Counted from the first letter of the stretch, positions 46,641-55,878 are shown. The stretch: 64,000 bases of DNA from Terriglobales bacterium (GCA_027485675.1 JAIXQP010000030.1:62001-126000), one strand, 5' to 3'. The notes: generated by a model not told the origin, from the letters alone. Program-made: numbers and translations.

Positions 46641-49122
46641 ACACCGCCGCCGCCATCTCATCAAACGCCCGGTGCACATCCCCGGCCAGCAACACATCCC
46701 GATTGAACGCCGCAAACAACGGCAATGCAAACGGCGACGGCCGCGGATGCTCAAACCACTCCCATGGCGCCTCATGCAGCCGCCGCGCCTCCACTAACGC
46801 CCGCGGCGCGTCCAGTAAGTCTTCGAAGATCTCCCGCACCGTCTCCCGCACCAATACATGGTCCGGCTCATAAGTCATCAACGTCTGGTACAACAAACTC
46901 CCGTTCCAACTCGAATACTTCTTGTTCACCGGCCCCTTGTAACTGCGTTTCGGAATCAATTGTCCAGTCTCCGCCACGTTCCGGAACTTCCGCCCTAAGG
47001 TATCGGTCCCCCGCAGCACGGTCTCGAGATCGTTCATGAATCCCCCCGGCTCGAGCGCCGCCCGCAGCCGCGCCTCGTCCACCGGGACATGCGCCCCCAT
47101 CGACAGCAGAAACCCATGGTCGTTCGAGTTCGAAACCACGCTCTCTCCGCGTGCCAGCCGCCACGCCGCCACCCACGCCAGGCTCTGGTTCACCGCCCGC
47201 CCCGAAACGCTGTGCACCATGACCACCTGCTGCCGGCCCCGCTTCACCCGCTCCACCTGTACCGGCGAATCCACCGGCACCGGCGCTGCCTCGCTCTGCC
47301 GTTCGACGAACTCCGCCGCCAACGCCGCCACCCGCTCCGGCACCCGGAACACCTCCCGCAGCAACGCCTCGCACGCCGCCCGCCCCCCGGCCGCAAACGT
47401 CTCCCGCAGCGTCCGCCGCAGCCGCAGTTCCTCCTCGGCCATTCGGGAGCTCAGCGGCATCTTCCCGCCCATCCACCGGGGCGTCTGCACCCGTTCGCTC
47501 GCCGACGGCTTTACGATAGCCACCCCCGGCTCCAACCGTTCAATCTCTACCACCTTCCCCGCCATCAGAAACGCTTCGCCCGGCCGCAGGGAAGCCACGA
47601 ACCCCTCCTCCACATCCCCCAGCCGCCGGTTGTTCTTCGTCATCACTTTCACCCGGAAATCCTCGGAAATCGTCCCGATCCCATGAAAGTAGTCCCGCGC
47701 AATCTTCGGGCTCGCCACCTGAAAATGCCCGTCCTCGACGACAATCTTCCCGTACCGCGCCAGCACCTGCCCGCCCCCGGCCAGGTACGTCAACACCTCG
47801 CGAAACTCGTGTTCCGGCAGCTCCAAGTAGGGCCCCGCCCGCCGCACCATCGCCAGCGCCTCGCCAATCTCCCACCGCCGCTCCACGGCCATCCCCAACA
47901 GCACCTGCGCCAATACATCGAGCGGCGCCTGCGGCACGCGCAGCTCCTCCAAAGCCCCGGCCCGCACTGCCTCCCGCATCGCAATCGCTTCGAGCAGGTC
48001 CGGCAAACTCAACGGCAGCAGCCGCCCATAAGCCATCTGCCCCGTGCGATGGCCGCTCCGTCCCAAGCGCTGCAGCGCCCGCGAAACCCCGCGGGGCGTC
48101 CCCACCAGCAGCACCTGGTCCACGCCCGCATAGTCCACGCCGAGTTCGAGCGAGGTCGAACACACCACGCACTTCATCTCCCCCCGCGCCAGCCGCTCTT
48201 CGAGCAGCTCCCGCTGCCCGCGCTCAATCGACGAATGGTGCACGCCAATCCGGTCTTCCTCCTCCGGCAGCAGATATCCCAGCGCCACGCCCAGCCGTTC
48301 GGAGGCGGACCGCGTTGAACAGAACGCAATCGTCGATTGGGCATCGCCCAGGGCTTCCACGGCGGCCATCGCCACCCGCCCCGGGTCGTACCCCGCCGCC
48401 GGCAGCTTTTCGGGAATGTGCAGATCGATCCGGTGGGTCCGCCGCACCGAGTCCTGCACGATGGCGCACTGCCGGTGCCCGCAGAGCAGCTCTGCAATCG
48501 CGGACGCCGGCGAAGCCGTGGCGGAAAGCCCGATCCGTTGGAGCGCCCCGTGTCCCCGGCCCGCCAGGCGTTCGAGAGTCAGCGCCAGCAAGGCGCCGCG
48601 TTTGTTTTCGGCGAAGGCATGGATCTCATCGACGATGACGACCTGCGGAACGAACCCGTCGACCCAAGCCTTTTGCGACAGCAGCGAACTCAGGCTCTCG
48701 GGCGTGGTCAGCAGCAGATGGGGCCGCTGGCGCGCCATGCGGGACCGGTCTTTCATGGCGGTGTCGCCGGTCCGGATCTCCATGCGGACGCGTTGCTTTG
48801 GCGGCAGGCCTTCGTTCAAGGCGGCCAACGGCTCTTCGAGGTTCCGCTGAATGTCGCGTCCCAAGGCGCGCAGAGGCGTCACATAAACGGCAACGGTCGC
48901 GTTCGGCAGCGCCCCTCGGGCCGCCTCGGCGCCCAAACGGGCCAAAACCGAAAAGAAGGCGGCCAGCGTCTTGCCGCTTCCGGTGGGAGCCAGGATCAGC
49001 GTATTGTCGCCCCGCAGCGTCCGCCGCCAGGCGATGTCCTGCACATTAGTCGGGGCGGCATAGCGCGACGCGAACCAATCGGTCAACGCCTTCGGCATCC
49101 ACTCTGGCCACACCCTTCGCAA
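46609..49122 (-). CDS. Ligase-associated DEXH-box DNA helicase (Lhr family)
   Basis: 837 residues from TTG 49122; other in-frame starts shortly downstream are possible. Superfamily 2 helicase: Q-motif region PTNVQDIAWRRTLRG, motif I LAPTGSGKTLAAF, motif II VDEIHAFAENKRGALL, motif III SATASP, then CSTSLELGVDYAGVDQVLLVGTPRGVSRALQRLGRSGHR (motifs V and VI). The C-terminal winged-helix and Lhr-core domain follow. This size is that of the ligase-associated group, not the 1500-residue Lhr. It leads the operon lhr-pdeM-PIN-antitoxin. A TAGACT box lies six bases before the TTG. Confidence 0.93.
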   Translation of the reverse strand: MRRVWPEWMPKALTDWFASRYAAPTNVQDIAWRRTLRGDNTLILAPTGSGKTLAAFFSVLARLGAEAARGALPNATVAVYVTPLRALGRDIQRNLEEPLAALNEGLPPKQRVRMEIRTGDTAMKDRSRMARQRPHLLLTTPESLSSLLSQKAWVDGFVPQVVIVDEIHAFAENKRGALLALTLERLAGRGHGALQRIGLSATASPASAIAELLCGHRQCAIVQDSVRRTHRIDLHIPEKLPAAGYDPGRVAMAAVEALGDAQSTIAFCSTRSASERLGVALGYLLPEEEDRIGVHHSSIERGQRELLEERLARGEMKCVVCSTSLELGVDYAGVDQVLLVGTPRGVSRALQRLGRSGHRTGQMAYGRLLPLSLPDLLEAIAMREAVRAGALEELRVPQAPLDVLAQVLLGMAVERRWEIGEALAMVRRAGPYLELPEHEFREVLTYLAGGGQVLARYGKIVVEDGHFQVASPKIARDYFHGIGTISEDFRVKVMTKNNRRLGDVEEGFVASLRPGEAFLMAGKVVEIERLEPGVAIVKPSASERVQTPRWMGGKMPLSSRMAEEELRLRRTLRETFAAGGRAACEALLREVFRVPERVAALAAEFVERQSEAAPVPVDSPVQVERVKRGRQQVVMVHSVSGRAVNQSLAWVAAWRLARGESVVSNSNDHGFLLSMGAHVPVDEARLRAALEPGGFMNDLETVLRGTDTLGRKFRNVAETGQLIPKRSYKGPVNKKYSSWNGSLLYQTLMTYEPDHVLVRETVREIFEDLLDAPRALVEARRLHEAPWEWFEHPRPSPFALPLFAAFNRDVLLAGDVHRAFDEMAAAVYAEWEPVRAV

Positions 49123-49134
49123 CCAACCAGTCTA
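49120..49134 (-). promoter_or_regulatory. Candidate leaderless promoter of the helicase operon: TAGACT, six bases, TTG
   Basis: On the minus strand TAGACT (49134-49129), then GGTTGG, then the TTG at 49122. The divergent secreted-protein gene shows the same spacing 23 bases away on the plus strand. Confidence 0.35.
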
Positions 49135-49144
49135 GCAACTCTGC

Positions 49145-49159
49145 TACCCTACGAACTTG
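49145..49159 (+). promoter_or_regulatory. Candidate leaderless promoter: TACCCT, six bases, TTG
   Basis: TACCCT (49145-49150), acgaac, then TTG 49157, which opens a signal peptide. The hexamer matches TATAAT only at the three most conserved positions. There is no Shine-Dalgarno sequence. Confidence 0.3.
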
Positions 49160-52100
49160 CGAGCCGGTCTTCTAACACTCCACTTACTCTGGGCCAGCCA
49201 ATCTATCTGGGCCCAATGCCGCACCGAAGTAACCGAAGCGCCCCCTCTCCGCGTCGAAAGCCGCGCCGAACAGATTGCGGACCTCCGCCTCATCTGCGCC
49301 GGCCTCGCCCCGCCCGGCACCGCTAACTTCACCGTAACCCTTTCGAGCCCCATCGCGACGCCGCTCACCGGCGTCCGCCTCGAAGTCGGCCAGCCGCCGG
49401 TCACCTACTCCCCCACCCTCGACGGAACCCACCGAGTGCGTTTCGCCAACGTCACCCTCCCCGGCGGCGTCGAATCCGCCGTCCGCATCACCGGCCTCCG
49501 CGTCGACCTCGCCGGCCTCGACTCGACGCTCCGTGCCGAACCACCCGCCGTGCGCGCCACCCTCTCCGCCGGACCCATCACCGTTACCGCCCCCGAACTC
49601 GTAGCCGGTTATCCCGCGCAAAGTCTCTCCGCCCGCTTGATCGATGCCTCCACGAACCAGCCCACCCTCTCTCTCAACCTCCGCCCGGGCAGCGCACTAA
49701 GTCCAACCCATTCAATACACTTTCGAGAACGCTTTCGCGGCGCCTTCCGCACCCGATCACAGGAACCCATCGCCGCTCACGGAACCCTTCTCGTGGCCGA
49801 GTTTTCCAATCTCCCCGTGGGCGCCGGCATCTCCGTAGCCTTGGCCGACGGCTTAAACTCCGCCCGTCTGGTCGCCAGCGAAGCCAACCCGATTCCAATT
49901 CTTCAGCCCACCGCGCCGTACTTGCCGCTCCCCATCACCAACGGACGTGCGACCGCCGTCTGGGAGGTTACCGAGAACGCCACCCCCGGCATAACGTACG
50001 CCTTCGCCATCGTCGCTACCGGACCGGCCGTTACTGCCGGAGCCGGGCTACGCTACGGGCCCACCCAATCTCCGGCCCTCCCGCGGTTCGAAGCGACCAC
50101 CAAGCTCGATCCTCTCGACTGCCAGCAAAACTGTTTCTCGATTCCGGCCGTCATCTCGGTTACCCGCCGTTTCGGGCAGCCGTTACCGTCCAGGATCCAA
50201 TTACCGATAGAATTCGCCGGCCCCCCGTTTGAGCTCCGCGCTGAGGCGTATGCCGAATCCAGTCCACCGCTCCTCACCATTGACCCGTTCGGGCAGGCCT
50301 TTGACCTCCGTTTCCAACCCACCATCGTCGCACCGGGCGTCTATACCATCATCGTCGGGCTGCGCCCTCAGGGTGGCGGCCCCAGCCGGTACACCCTCGT
50401 TGTGCTTACCGTAACTCCGGCGCTCGCGGGAGAAGATCCCCCACCAGTTTGCACGCCAATTCCTCCCGTTCAAACGATCCTGCGGGCAGAGGGAATGTAC
50501 GAACCCCTGCCGGCCATCGTCGTGGAATGCCACGGAGGCGTCCCCGGCTCTTCCATCTCCGGCTCGCTATCCGGAAAAATGAACTCCGGCTTCGTTAGTC
50601 GGCTCATCGACGCCCAGCACACGGAGGCGCTGCTTGTGGTGGGCGAATCCGCCAATCCCGTCCGCCTGGTGGACGAGTTTCCCGTTCCTCGGAGCTCGAA
50701 TTTTCCTTCCACTCGACCGGTTACCGCGTTCGTTGTCAACTTCAGTTACCGTGTACCGGCAGACCGGCGAATCCGTCTCCACTTGAGGAATGTCCGGATC
50801 TCTGCCGCTTCTTTGGCCGATCATGTGGCAAGCCCATCGGCGCCCGTGGCAACCATGGAACTCAGCGCCAGCGGCGGCATTGCCATGCGGCCCACCATAC
50901 TGGCGCTGGGATCCATTCGACGAGGACTCGAATTCGGACTCCATACTCCGGACGGCCGTCCCGTCGCTCGCCTCTCGAACCCGGGGCAGTATCAAGTGCG
51001 CTTCCGCGAGGGCGCGCCTGCAGTCTTCCGGCGCCGAAATGTCGCCACCACCGTGGACAATCCGGGCGCGCTCGCCAACCAGACCGCACTAGACAACGAT
51101 CCGGCCACTGAAACCATGTTCTACGCCGAATCCCGCGGTACCGCCGGTCTCGCCACCAGTGGCACTCGTGTCAACGCCCGCTTCAGTGGGATCCCCGCCG
51201 ATGCTCGCCTCCTGGTCACCGTGGAAAACCTTCGGTCCTCCACCTCCACCGTGCGCGCGCGATTTAACTCCTCGCGCCACGGCTCCTTCGCCCCCCCTTC
51301 CCCGTCAGGAGAAACCGCTCTTTTCGAAGGCATTCCCTATGCCATGACGGAACTGGCCTTCTTTGACGGTCGGAGTAGAGACGCCAACTGGGAGGTCTTC
51401 GCCGCCGACCCAACGCAATTGGAAGAGCTCCGTTTTGGCGTCCTGCTGGTTTCGCCGGCTCCCGTGAGTCCGGTTGCCGTACTCGGGTTGCTCCATCCCA
51501 TCGACGTTAGCCTGACTCCTGCTTTCTCTGACTTCTCTCCCTCTGGACGCCGTTCGTGCACCGAGCCTGCCTGCATCTTCTATCGGGATGACGGTGGCGA
51601 GGTTCGCCTCGAACAGCGTTCGACCGACCCTGCGGTGCAATCGCGCGAGTTTTTTGTCGACACGAACGGCCCCATCATCCGATTCTTCGCCACTTCGGAC
51701 AAGCCATGGCTCACGTTCTCCAGCCTAATCGGCCAGGCACCCGGCAGTGTAGCTATTCGGGCTGACGCGACTGGCTTGGCTCCCGGAGTGCACCGTGCCA
51801 CGGTTACCCTCAACGGATTTTCGATCCCCGTGAAATTGACCATCCACCCCGTCGTTTCGCCCGTTTTGACGATCGACCCTCCCACAACACCTCCCTCGCC
51901 TCCCAACCGCCGAACGTTTCGCGTCAGTACGGGCAGCGAGAACCAGGCGACCGAAACAACCATCGTCAATGTCCTCATTAACTCCTCGCTCGACGGGGCA
52001 CGCGGCTGCTACCTCGCTTACTCGAATCCCGCTCAGGCGCTGTTTCTCGTCAACGATCAGGGGCCCGAAGCCGGTCTCTCCGCTCCCTTAGTTCTTGGAT

Positions 52101-52768
52101 CAGCAGGCGAGATATCCAACAGCCAATGCCGCATCCATGGCGCAACTTCATCGGTAACGCGGATCGGCCGAATCTTGCGCCTCACCCTTGACGTCTCCTT
52201 TACCCCCGAATTCACCGGCTCCAAAGTCATTTATGCGGCTTCCCGAACGGCCGATCTGGGTTCGAGCGGATGGATACTTCAGGATGCGCTGCACCTCCCC
52301 GGACCGGAGACGTTCCCAAGAGCCCTGGGCGGTTTGACCACGAACTATTTCTTCAGTTTCGGAGACGGAGGTCGAACCAGCATGACCTTCGTGTATGAGG
52401 ACGCAACGGACGCGCGTAATCTCGAAACGGTCTGGGGCCTCATGAACACTGGTGTCGATGCCCGTAGCGCCTGCTATTTCGCATACTATGTACCCGGCGA
52501 CCTTCTGTTCCTGTATCCCGACGACGGCAACGGAGCCGCTGCGGAAAGCATGCCGCTGCTGGGAAACCGCCTCCTGTCGAACTCGCAATGCACCCTCCTC
52601 GCCGATGGGGCCTTCGCGGAGATTTCCGGACGGCAATTGAAGCTCACCGTCTCGTTCCGGTTTCCGAACGGATTCAACCTGGAGAAAGGCGTCTGGGGCG
52701 CCGCCAAGTCCTTCACCAACCCCCAAGCCAGCCCCTGGCGGATACTAGGATCTGCTGAATTGCAATGA
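49157..52768 (+). CDS. Large secreted multidomain beta protein with two pairs of internal repeats
   Basis: 1203 residues from TTG 49157; signal peptide GLLTLHLLWASQSIWAQ. Domain A occurs twice: about residues 25-125 (LRVESRAEQIADLRLICAG) and 440-550 (LRAEGMYEPLPAIVVECHG). A BACON-like module spans about 825-897 (GPIIRFFATSDKPWLTFSS...GLAPGVHRATVTLNG). Domain B occurs twice at the C-terminus: about 935-1040 and 1090-1197, with shared marks CYLAY/CYFAY, LFLVNDQG/LFLYPDDG, and NSQC in both. Each B copy has a Cys pair about 40 residues apart, perhaps a disulfide. I recognise A and B as recurring modules of Solibacter-type secreted proteins but no function is known. The stop overlaps the peptidase start (ATGA). 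Confidence 0.82.
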   Translation: MRAGLLTLHLLWASQSIWAQCRTEVTEAPPLRVESRAEQIADLRLICAGLAPPGTANFTVTLSSPIATPLTGVRLEVGQPPVTYSPTLDGTHRVRFANVTLPGGVESAVRITGLRVDLAGLDSTLRAEPPAVRATLSAGPITVTAPELVAGYPAQSLSARLIDASTNQPTLSLNLRPGSALSPTHSIHFRERFRGAFRTRSQEPIAAHGTLLVAEFSNLPVGAGISVALADGLNSARLVASEANPIPILQPTAPYLPLPITNGRATAVWEVTENATPGITYAFAIVATGPAVTAGAGLRYGPTQSPALPRFEATTKLDPLDCQQNCFSIPAVISVTRRFGQPLPSRIQLPIEFAGPPFELRAEAYAESSPPLLTIDPFGQAFDLRFQPTIVAPGVYTIIVGLRPQGGGPSRYTLVVLTVTPALAGEDPPPVCTPIPPVQTILRAEGMYEPLPAIVVECHGGVPGSSISGSLSGKMNSGFVSRLIDAQHTEALLVVGESANPVRLVDEFPVPRSSNFPSTRPVTAFVVNFSYRVPADRRIRLHLRNVRISAASLADHVASPSAPVATMELSASGGIAMRPTILALGSIRRGLEFGLHTPDGRPVARLSNPGQYQVRFREGAPAVFRRRNVATTVDNPGALANQTALDNDPATETMFYAESRGTAGLATSGTRVNARFSGIPADARLLVTVENLRSSTSTVRARFNSSRHGSFAPPSPSGETALFEGIPYAMTELAFFDGRSRDANWEVFAADPTQLEELRFGVLLVSPAPVSPVAVLGLLHPIDVSLTPAFSDFSPSGRRSCTEPACIFYRDDGGEVRLEQRSTDPAVQSREFFVDTNGPIIRFFATSDKPWLTFSSLIGQAPGSVAIRADATGLAPGVHRATVTLNGFSIPVKLTIHPVVSPVLTIDPPTTPPSPPNRRTFRVSTGSENQATETTIVNVLINSSLDGARGCYLAYSNPAQALFLVNDQGPEAGLSAPLVLGSAGEISNSQCRIHGATSSVTRIGRILRLTLDVSFTPEFTGSKVIYAASRTADLGSSGWILQDALHLPGPETFPRALGGLTTNYFFSFGDGGRTSMTFVYEDATDARNLETVWGLMNTGVDARSACYFAYYVPGDLLFLYPDDGNGAAAESMPLLGNRLLSNSQCTLLADGAFAEISGRQLKLTVSFRFPNGFNLEKGVWGAAKSFTNPQASPWRILGSAELQ

Positions 52769-54771
52769 CGAACCCCTTCTTCTCCCCCTGGTCCACCCCC
52801 CACGCCGTCCCCCCGTTCGACCTCATCGAACCGGCCCATTTCCTCCCCGCCTTCCACGAAGGCATCCGCCTCCACCTGGCCGAAATCGACGCCCTCACCG
52901 CCAACCCCGATCCGCCCACCTTCCCCAACACCATCGAAGCCCTCGAACGCTCCGGCGCCTTCCTCTCCCGCGTCGGCGACGTCTTCGGCAACCTCAACGC
53001 CTCCCACACCAACCCCGAACTCCAAGCCATCGCCCGCGAAGTCGCCCCCCTCATGGCTAACCATCGCAGCGCCATCACCCTCAACCCCGCCCTCTTCGCC
53101 CGCGTCGACGCCGTCCACGCCCAATCCCCCGCCCTCCCCGCCGAAGCCGCCCGCCTCCTCCTCCAAACCCACAAACACTTCGTCCGCGCCGGCGCCCAAC
53201 TCCCCCCGGATGCCAAATCCCGCCTCGCCGCCATCGACCAATCCCTCGCCTCCCTCACCAACCAATTCGAACAAAACCTCCTCGCCGATACCGCCGCCTA
53301 CGAACTCATCCTCCCCAACGAAGCCGACGTCCCCCCCTCCCTCCGCGCCGCCGCCGCCCGCGACCGCCACTGGGTCATCACCCTCCAACGCAGCAGCATC
53401 GAACCCTTCCTCCAGCTCAGCCCCCGCCGCGACCTCCGCCGCACCGCCTTCACCGCCTGGGCCGCCCGCGGCGACAACAACAACCCCTACGACAACAAAG
53501 CCCTAATCGCCGAAATCGTCCAACTGCGCCGCGAACGCGCCCAACTCCTCGGCTACCCCCACTACGCCGCCTACTCCCTCGCCGACACCATGGCGAAAAC
53601 CCCCGCCGCCGCCCGCGCCCTCCTCGACCAACTCTGGCAACCCGCCCTCGCCGCCGCCCAGCGCGAAACCGCCGAACTCACCGCCGCCCTCGAAGCCGAA
53701 GGCGTCGATACCGCCCCCCTCGAACCCTGGGACTGGCGCTACTACGCCGAAAAGGTCCGCCTCGCCGAGTACGACCTCGACGAAGAGCAGCTCAAGCCCT
53801 ACTTCCTCCTCGAGAATATGATCGAAGCGGCCTTCTGGGTCGCCCAGCAACTCTTCGGCCTCTCCTTCACGGAACGCCCCGATCTCCCCGTCTACCATCC
53901 CGATGTCCGCGCCTGGGAGGTCTTCCATCGCGACGGCACCCACTGCGGCATCTTCTACGGCGACTATTACGCCCGCCCCTCCAAGCGCAGCGGCGCGTGG
54001 ATGAACTCCTTCCGCGACCAACAGCGCCTGGCCGGCGACATCGCCCCCATCGTCATCAACAATCTCAACTTCAACCAACCCCCCGCCGGCCTCCCCACAT
54101 TACTCTCCTACGACGACGCGACCACCCTCTTCCACGAGTTCGGCCACGCCCTCCACGGCCTGCTTTCGAACGTCACCTATCCCTCGCTCTCCGGCACCAA
54201 CGTCGTCCGCGATTGGGTCGAAATGCCGTCGCAGATCTACGAGCACTGGCTCTCGGAACCCGCCGTCCTCGCCCGCTTCGCCCGCCACTACGAAACCAAC
54301 CAGCCCCTCCCCGCCGATCTTCTGGCCAAGCGCAAAGCCGCCCAGAACTTCAACCAGGGCTTCGCCATGATCGAGTACCTCGCCTCCTCCTACGTCGATC
54401 TCGAATGGCATCTGCTCGAAGACTCGACGCCCCGCGACGTTCGCGCCGCCGAAGCCGCCTGGCTCGAACAAATCGGCATGCCCCGCGAGATCATCATGCG
54501 CCACCGCTCGCCCCACTTCGCGCACATCTTCGGCAGCCCCACCGGCTACGCCGCCGGCTACTATAGCTACCGCTGGTCGGCCGTCCTCGATACCGACGCC
54601 TTCGCCGCCTTCGAAGAAAAGGGCGACGCCTTTGATCCGGAAGTCGCCGGCCGTCTGCTCCGTCACGTCTACGCCGCTGGCGGCACCGCGGACCCCATGG
54701 AACTCTATTTGGGTTTCCGCGACCGCGAGCCGGATACCAAAGCCCTCATGCGATCCCTTGGCTTCGACTGA
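52765..54771 (+). CDS. M3-family zinc metallopeptidase (oligopeptidase A/Dcp type)
   Basis: 668 residues, the usual length. Cytoplasmic thimet-oligopeptidase-like enzyme degrading short peptides. The zinc motif is H457-E458-F-G-H461 in LFHEFGHALHG, with the third ligand Glu in MPSQIYEHWLSEP. Other family marks: NPYDNKALIAEIVQLRRERAQLLGY, HRDGTHCGIFYGDYYARPSKRSGAWM, GYAAGYYSYRWSAVLDTDAFAAFEE. No signal peptide. Codon use is extremely C-rich in its 5' half. It is coupled to the upstream secreted-protein gene by ATGA. A decayed copy of its last 60 codons lies at 55650-55810. Confidence 0.95.
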   Translation: MTNPFFSPWSTPHAVPPFDLIEPAHFLPAFHEGIRLHLAEIDALTANPDPPTFPNTIEALERSGAFLSRVGDVFGNLNASHTNPELQAIAREVAPLMANHRSAITLNPALFARVDAVHAQSPALPAEAARLLLQTHKHFVRAGAQLPPDAKSRLAAIDQSLASLTNQFEQNLLADTAAYELILPNEADVPPSLRAAAARDRHWVITLQRSSIEPFLQLSPRRDLRRTAFTAWAARGDNNNPYDNKALIAEIVQLRRERAQLLGYPHYAAYSLADTMAKTPAAARALLDQLWQPALAAAQRETAELTAALEAEGVDTAPLEPWDWRYYAEKVRLAEYDLDEEQLKPYFLLENMIEAAFWVAQQLFGLSFTERPDLPVYHPDVRAWEVFHRDGTHCGIFYGDYYARPSKRSGAWMNSFRDQQRLAGDIAPIVINNLNFNQPPAGLPTLLSYDDATTLFHEFGHALHGLLSNVTYPSLSGTNVVRDWVEMPSQIYEHWLSEPAVLARFARHYETNQPLPADLLAKRKAAQNFNQGFAMIEYLASSYVDLEWHLLEDSTPRDVRAAEAAWLEQIGMPREIIMRHRSPHFAHIFGSPTGYAAGYYSYRWSAVLDTDAFAAFEEKGDAFDPEVAGRLLRHVYAAGGTADPMELYLGFRDREPDTKALMRSLGFD

Positions 54772-54784
54772 CGCCGCGTCGCCA

Positions 54785-55378
54785 TCATCCTTCTTCGTCG
54801 ACTCGCATCACAGGGTCGTGCGTAAGCTGGAAGATCTGCGGAGCCTGCGAATTGGGATCCACATAAACCACCGTCGCTCCGATAAACAGCTCAATCTTTC
54901 GCTCGCCGTTCACCCCCTCGGCCGGTGGCGCCACGGTGCCCAGGTTCAGCATCCACCAGTCGGTATCGCCCGGATGGTCCGGCAAGATGGAAACGATCGT
55001 GTCGAAAATCGCCAGCGGCGTGCGCAGCCCAGGAATATTCAATCGGAACGGGCTCGACTCCGACTTCGATTCATCCTGCCCGCTCCTTGAACACATCACC
55101 GTCATCTTGACCGCCGGACTGACCAGCTTCAGCGCTTGGGCGATGCCGAGCACGACCTGCACCTGGTCCCCCGGCTTCATATGAAAGTCGACCTTGCTGT
55201 CTTCACCAATGAGGCTCGAGCCTGTGTCGGTTTTCTTGATCCAGGCCATTGAGTAGAAGTTGAAATCCCAGGGGTGATCGGGAGGATTTTTCGGATTCTG
55301 CGGGTAAGGCAGGAACAGCCCTTTTTGGCAGTCCTCATGGTTCGGATCGAAGAATAGATTCAATGTGTAGGTCGTCAT
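54785..55378 (-). CDS. Hypothetical protein, 197 aa
   Basis: From ATG 55378, with AAGGAG four to five bases upstream, one of the best Shine-Dalgarno matches in the window. Soluble protein without signal peptide; predicted mixed beta (TTYTLNLFFDPNHEDCQKG, DFHMKPGDQVQVVLGIAQAL, GERKIELFIGATVVYVDP). I do not recognise the family. The gene sits between the M3 peptidase and the decayed copy of its 3' end, and is less GC-rich than both, so it may be a later arrival. A short hairpin precedes its ribosome site. Confidence 0.72.
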   Translation of the reverse strand: MTTYTLNLFFDPNHEDCQKGLFLPYPQNPKNPPDHPWDFNFYSMAWIKKTDTGSSLIGEDSKVDFHMKPGDQVQVVLGIAQALKLVSPAVKMTVMCSRSGQDESKSESSPFRLNIPGLRTPLAIFDTIVSILPDHPGDTDWWMLNLGTVAPPAEGVNGERKIELFIGATVVYVDPNSQAPQIFQLTHDPVMRVDEEG

Positions 55379-55391
55379 GTCTCTCCTTGTT

Positions 55392-55408
55392 CGCCAGCGA
55401 AACTGGCG
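55392..55408 (-). promoter_or_regulatory. Hairpin in the 5' leader of the 197-aa gene
   Basis: CGCCAG (55392-55397) and CTGGCG (55403-55408) pair around a five-base loop. Read on the minus strand it ends eight bases before the AAGGAG ribosome site and could affect translation or stability. Confidence 0.4.
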
Positions 55409-55541
55409 GCGCCACTTCCCGTGCATTTCGCTTTCCACCGCCTCCCCTACGAAGAATCGAGCGTGTAAGTGCTTCTTGTTCAAGGCGAAAACGGCTTTGC
55501 ACCCGGCATTGCCCGGACCTTGTCCCGGCGAGCACGCTAAC

Positions 55542-55591
55542 CCAACGGTTAATGGGTTGACGGATAAAAACCCATGGGTTAACGCCGTTGG
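55542..55591. repeat. Long imperfect inverted repeat
   Basis: The left arm 55542-55558 contains CCAACGG, GTTAA and TGGGTT; the right arm 55569-55591 contains AACCCA, TTAAC and CCGTTGG in mirror order, with a three-base and a one-base bulge. Loop about ten bases. Neither arm is followed by a T-run. It may be a transcription boundary or a remnant end of an inserted segment. Confidence 0.5.
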
Positions 55592-55649
55592 CCTTACCCG
55601 GGCCCTCCTCGAAATCCGCACGCCTCCACCTGGCGTCTGCAACAGTCCC

Positions 55650-55810
55650 GTTCTCGATACCGCCGCCTTCGCCGCGTTCGAAGAAGAGACAAGCGGGACT
55701 CCCCTCCCGGGGCCTCCGGCGGCACCGCGGAACCCATGGAGCTCAACCAAGCCTTCCTCGGCTAAGAACCCAATACCATCGCCCTCAGGCGTTCCCTTGG
55801 CTTCGATTGA
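55650..55810 (+). pseudogene. Decayed duplicate of the 3' end of the M3 peptidase gene
   Basis: The segment aligns to bases 54583-54771, the last 63 codons of the M3 gene. The first 39 bases match with four differences (the encoded VLDT-AFAAFEE is preserved). A shared GGCGGCACCGCGGA block follows in the middle. The last 22 bases match with two differences, ending in the same TGA. A net 28 bases are lost, shifting the frame. Only this terminal part remains. It is a gene relic, not a functional peptidase. Confidence 0.8.
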
Positions 55811-55849
55811 GCCTACTGCGGGCCCATCCATTTAGTCCATTAACTGGTC

Positions 55850-55878
55850 TGGACACTCCAATTCCCATGTACTATCTT
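55850..55878 (+). promoter_or_regulatory. Sigma-70-type promoter, TGGACA-N17-TATCTT
   Basis: TGGACA (55850-55855, five of six to TTGACA), a 17-base spacer and TATCTT (55873-55878). Five bases later the GTG of the 456-aa gene begins, so the transcript would start at or next to that codon. This is the only candidate here with a good -35 match. Confidence 0.6.

Noticed and set aside
55377-55835. 152-codon plus-strand frame across the relic region
   Set aside because: It is a frameshifted product of the decayed M3 copy plus antisense leader; its end is low-complexity Pro/Ser.
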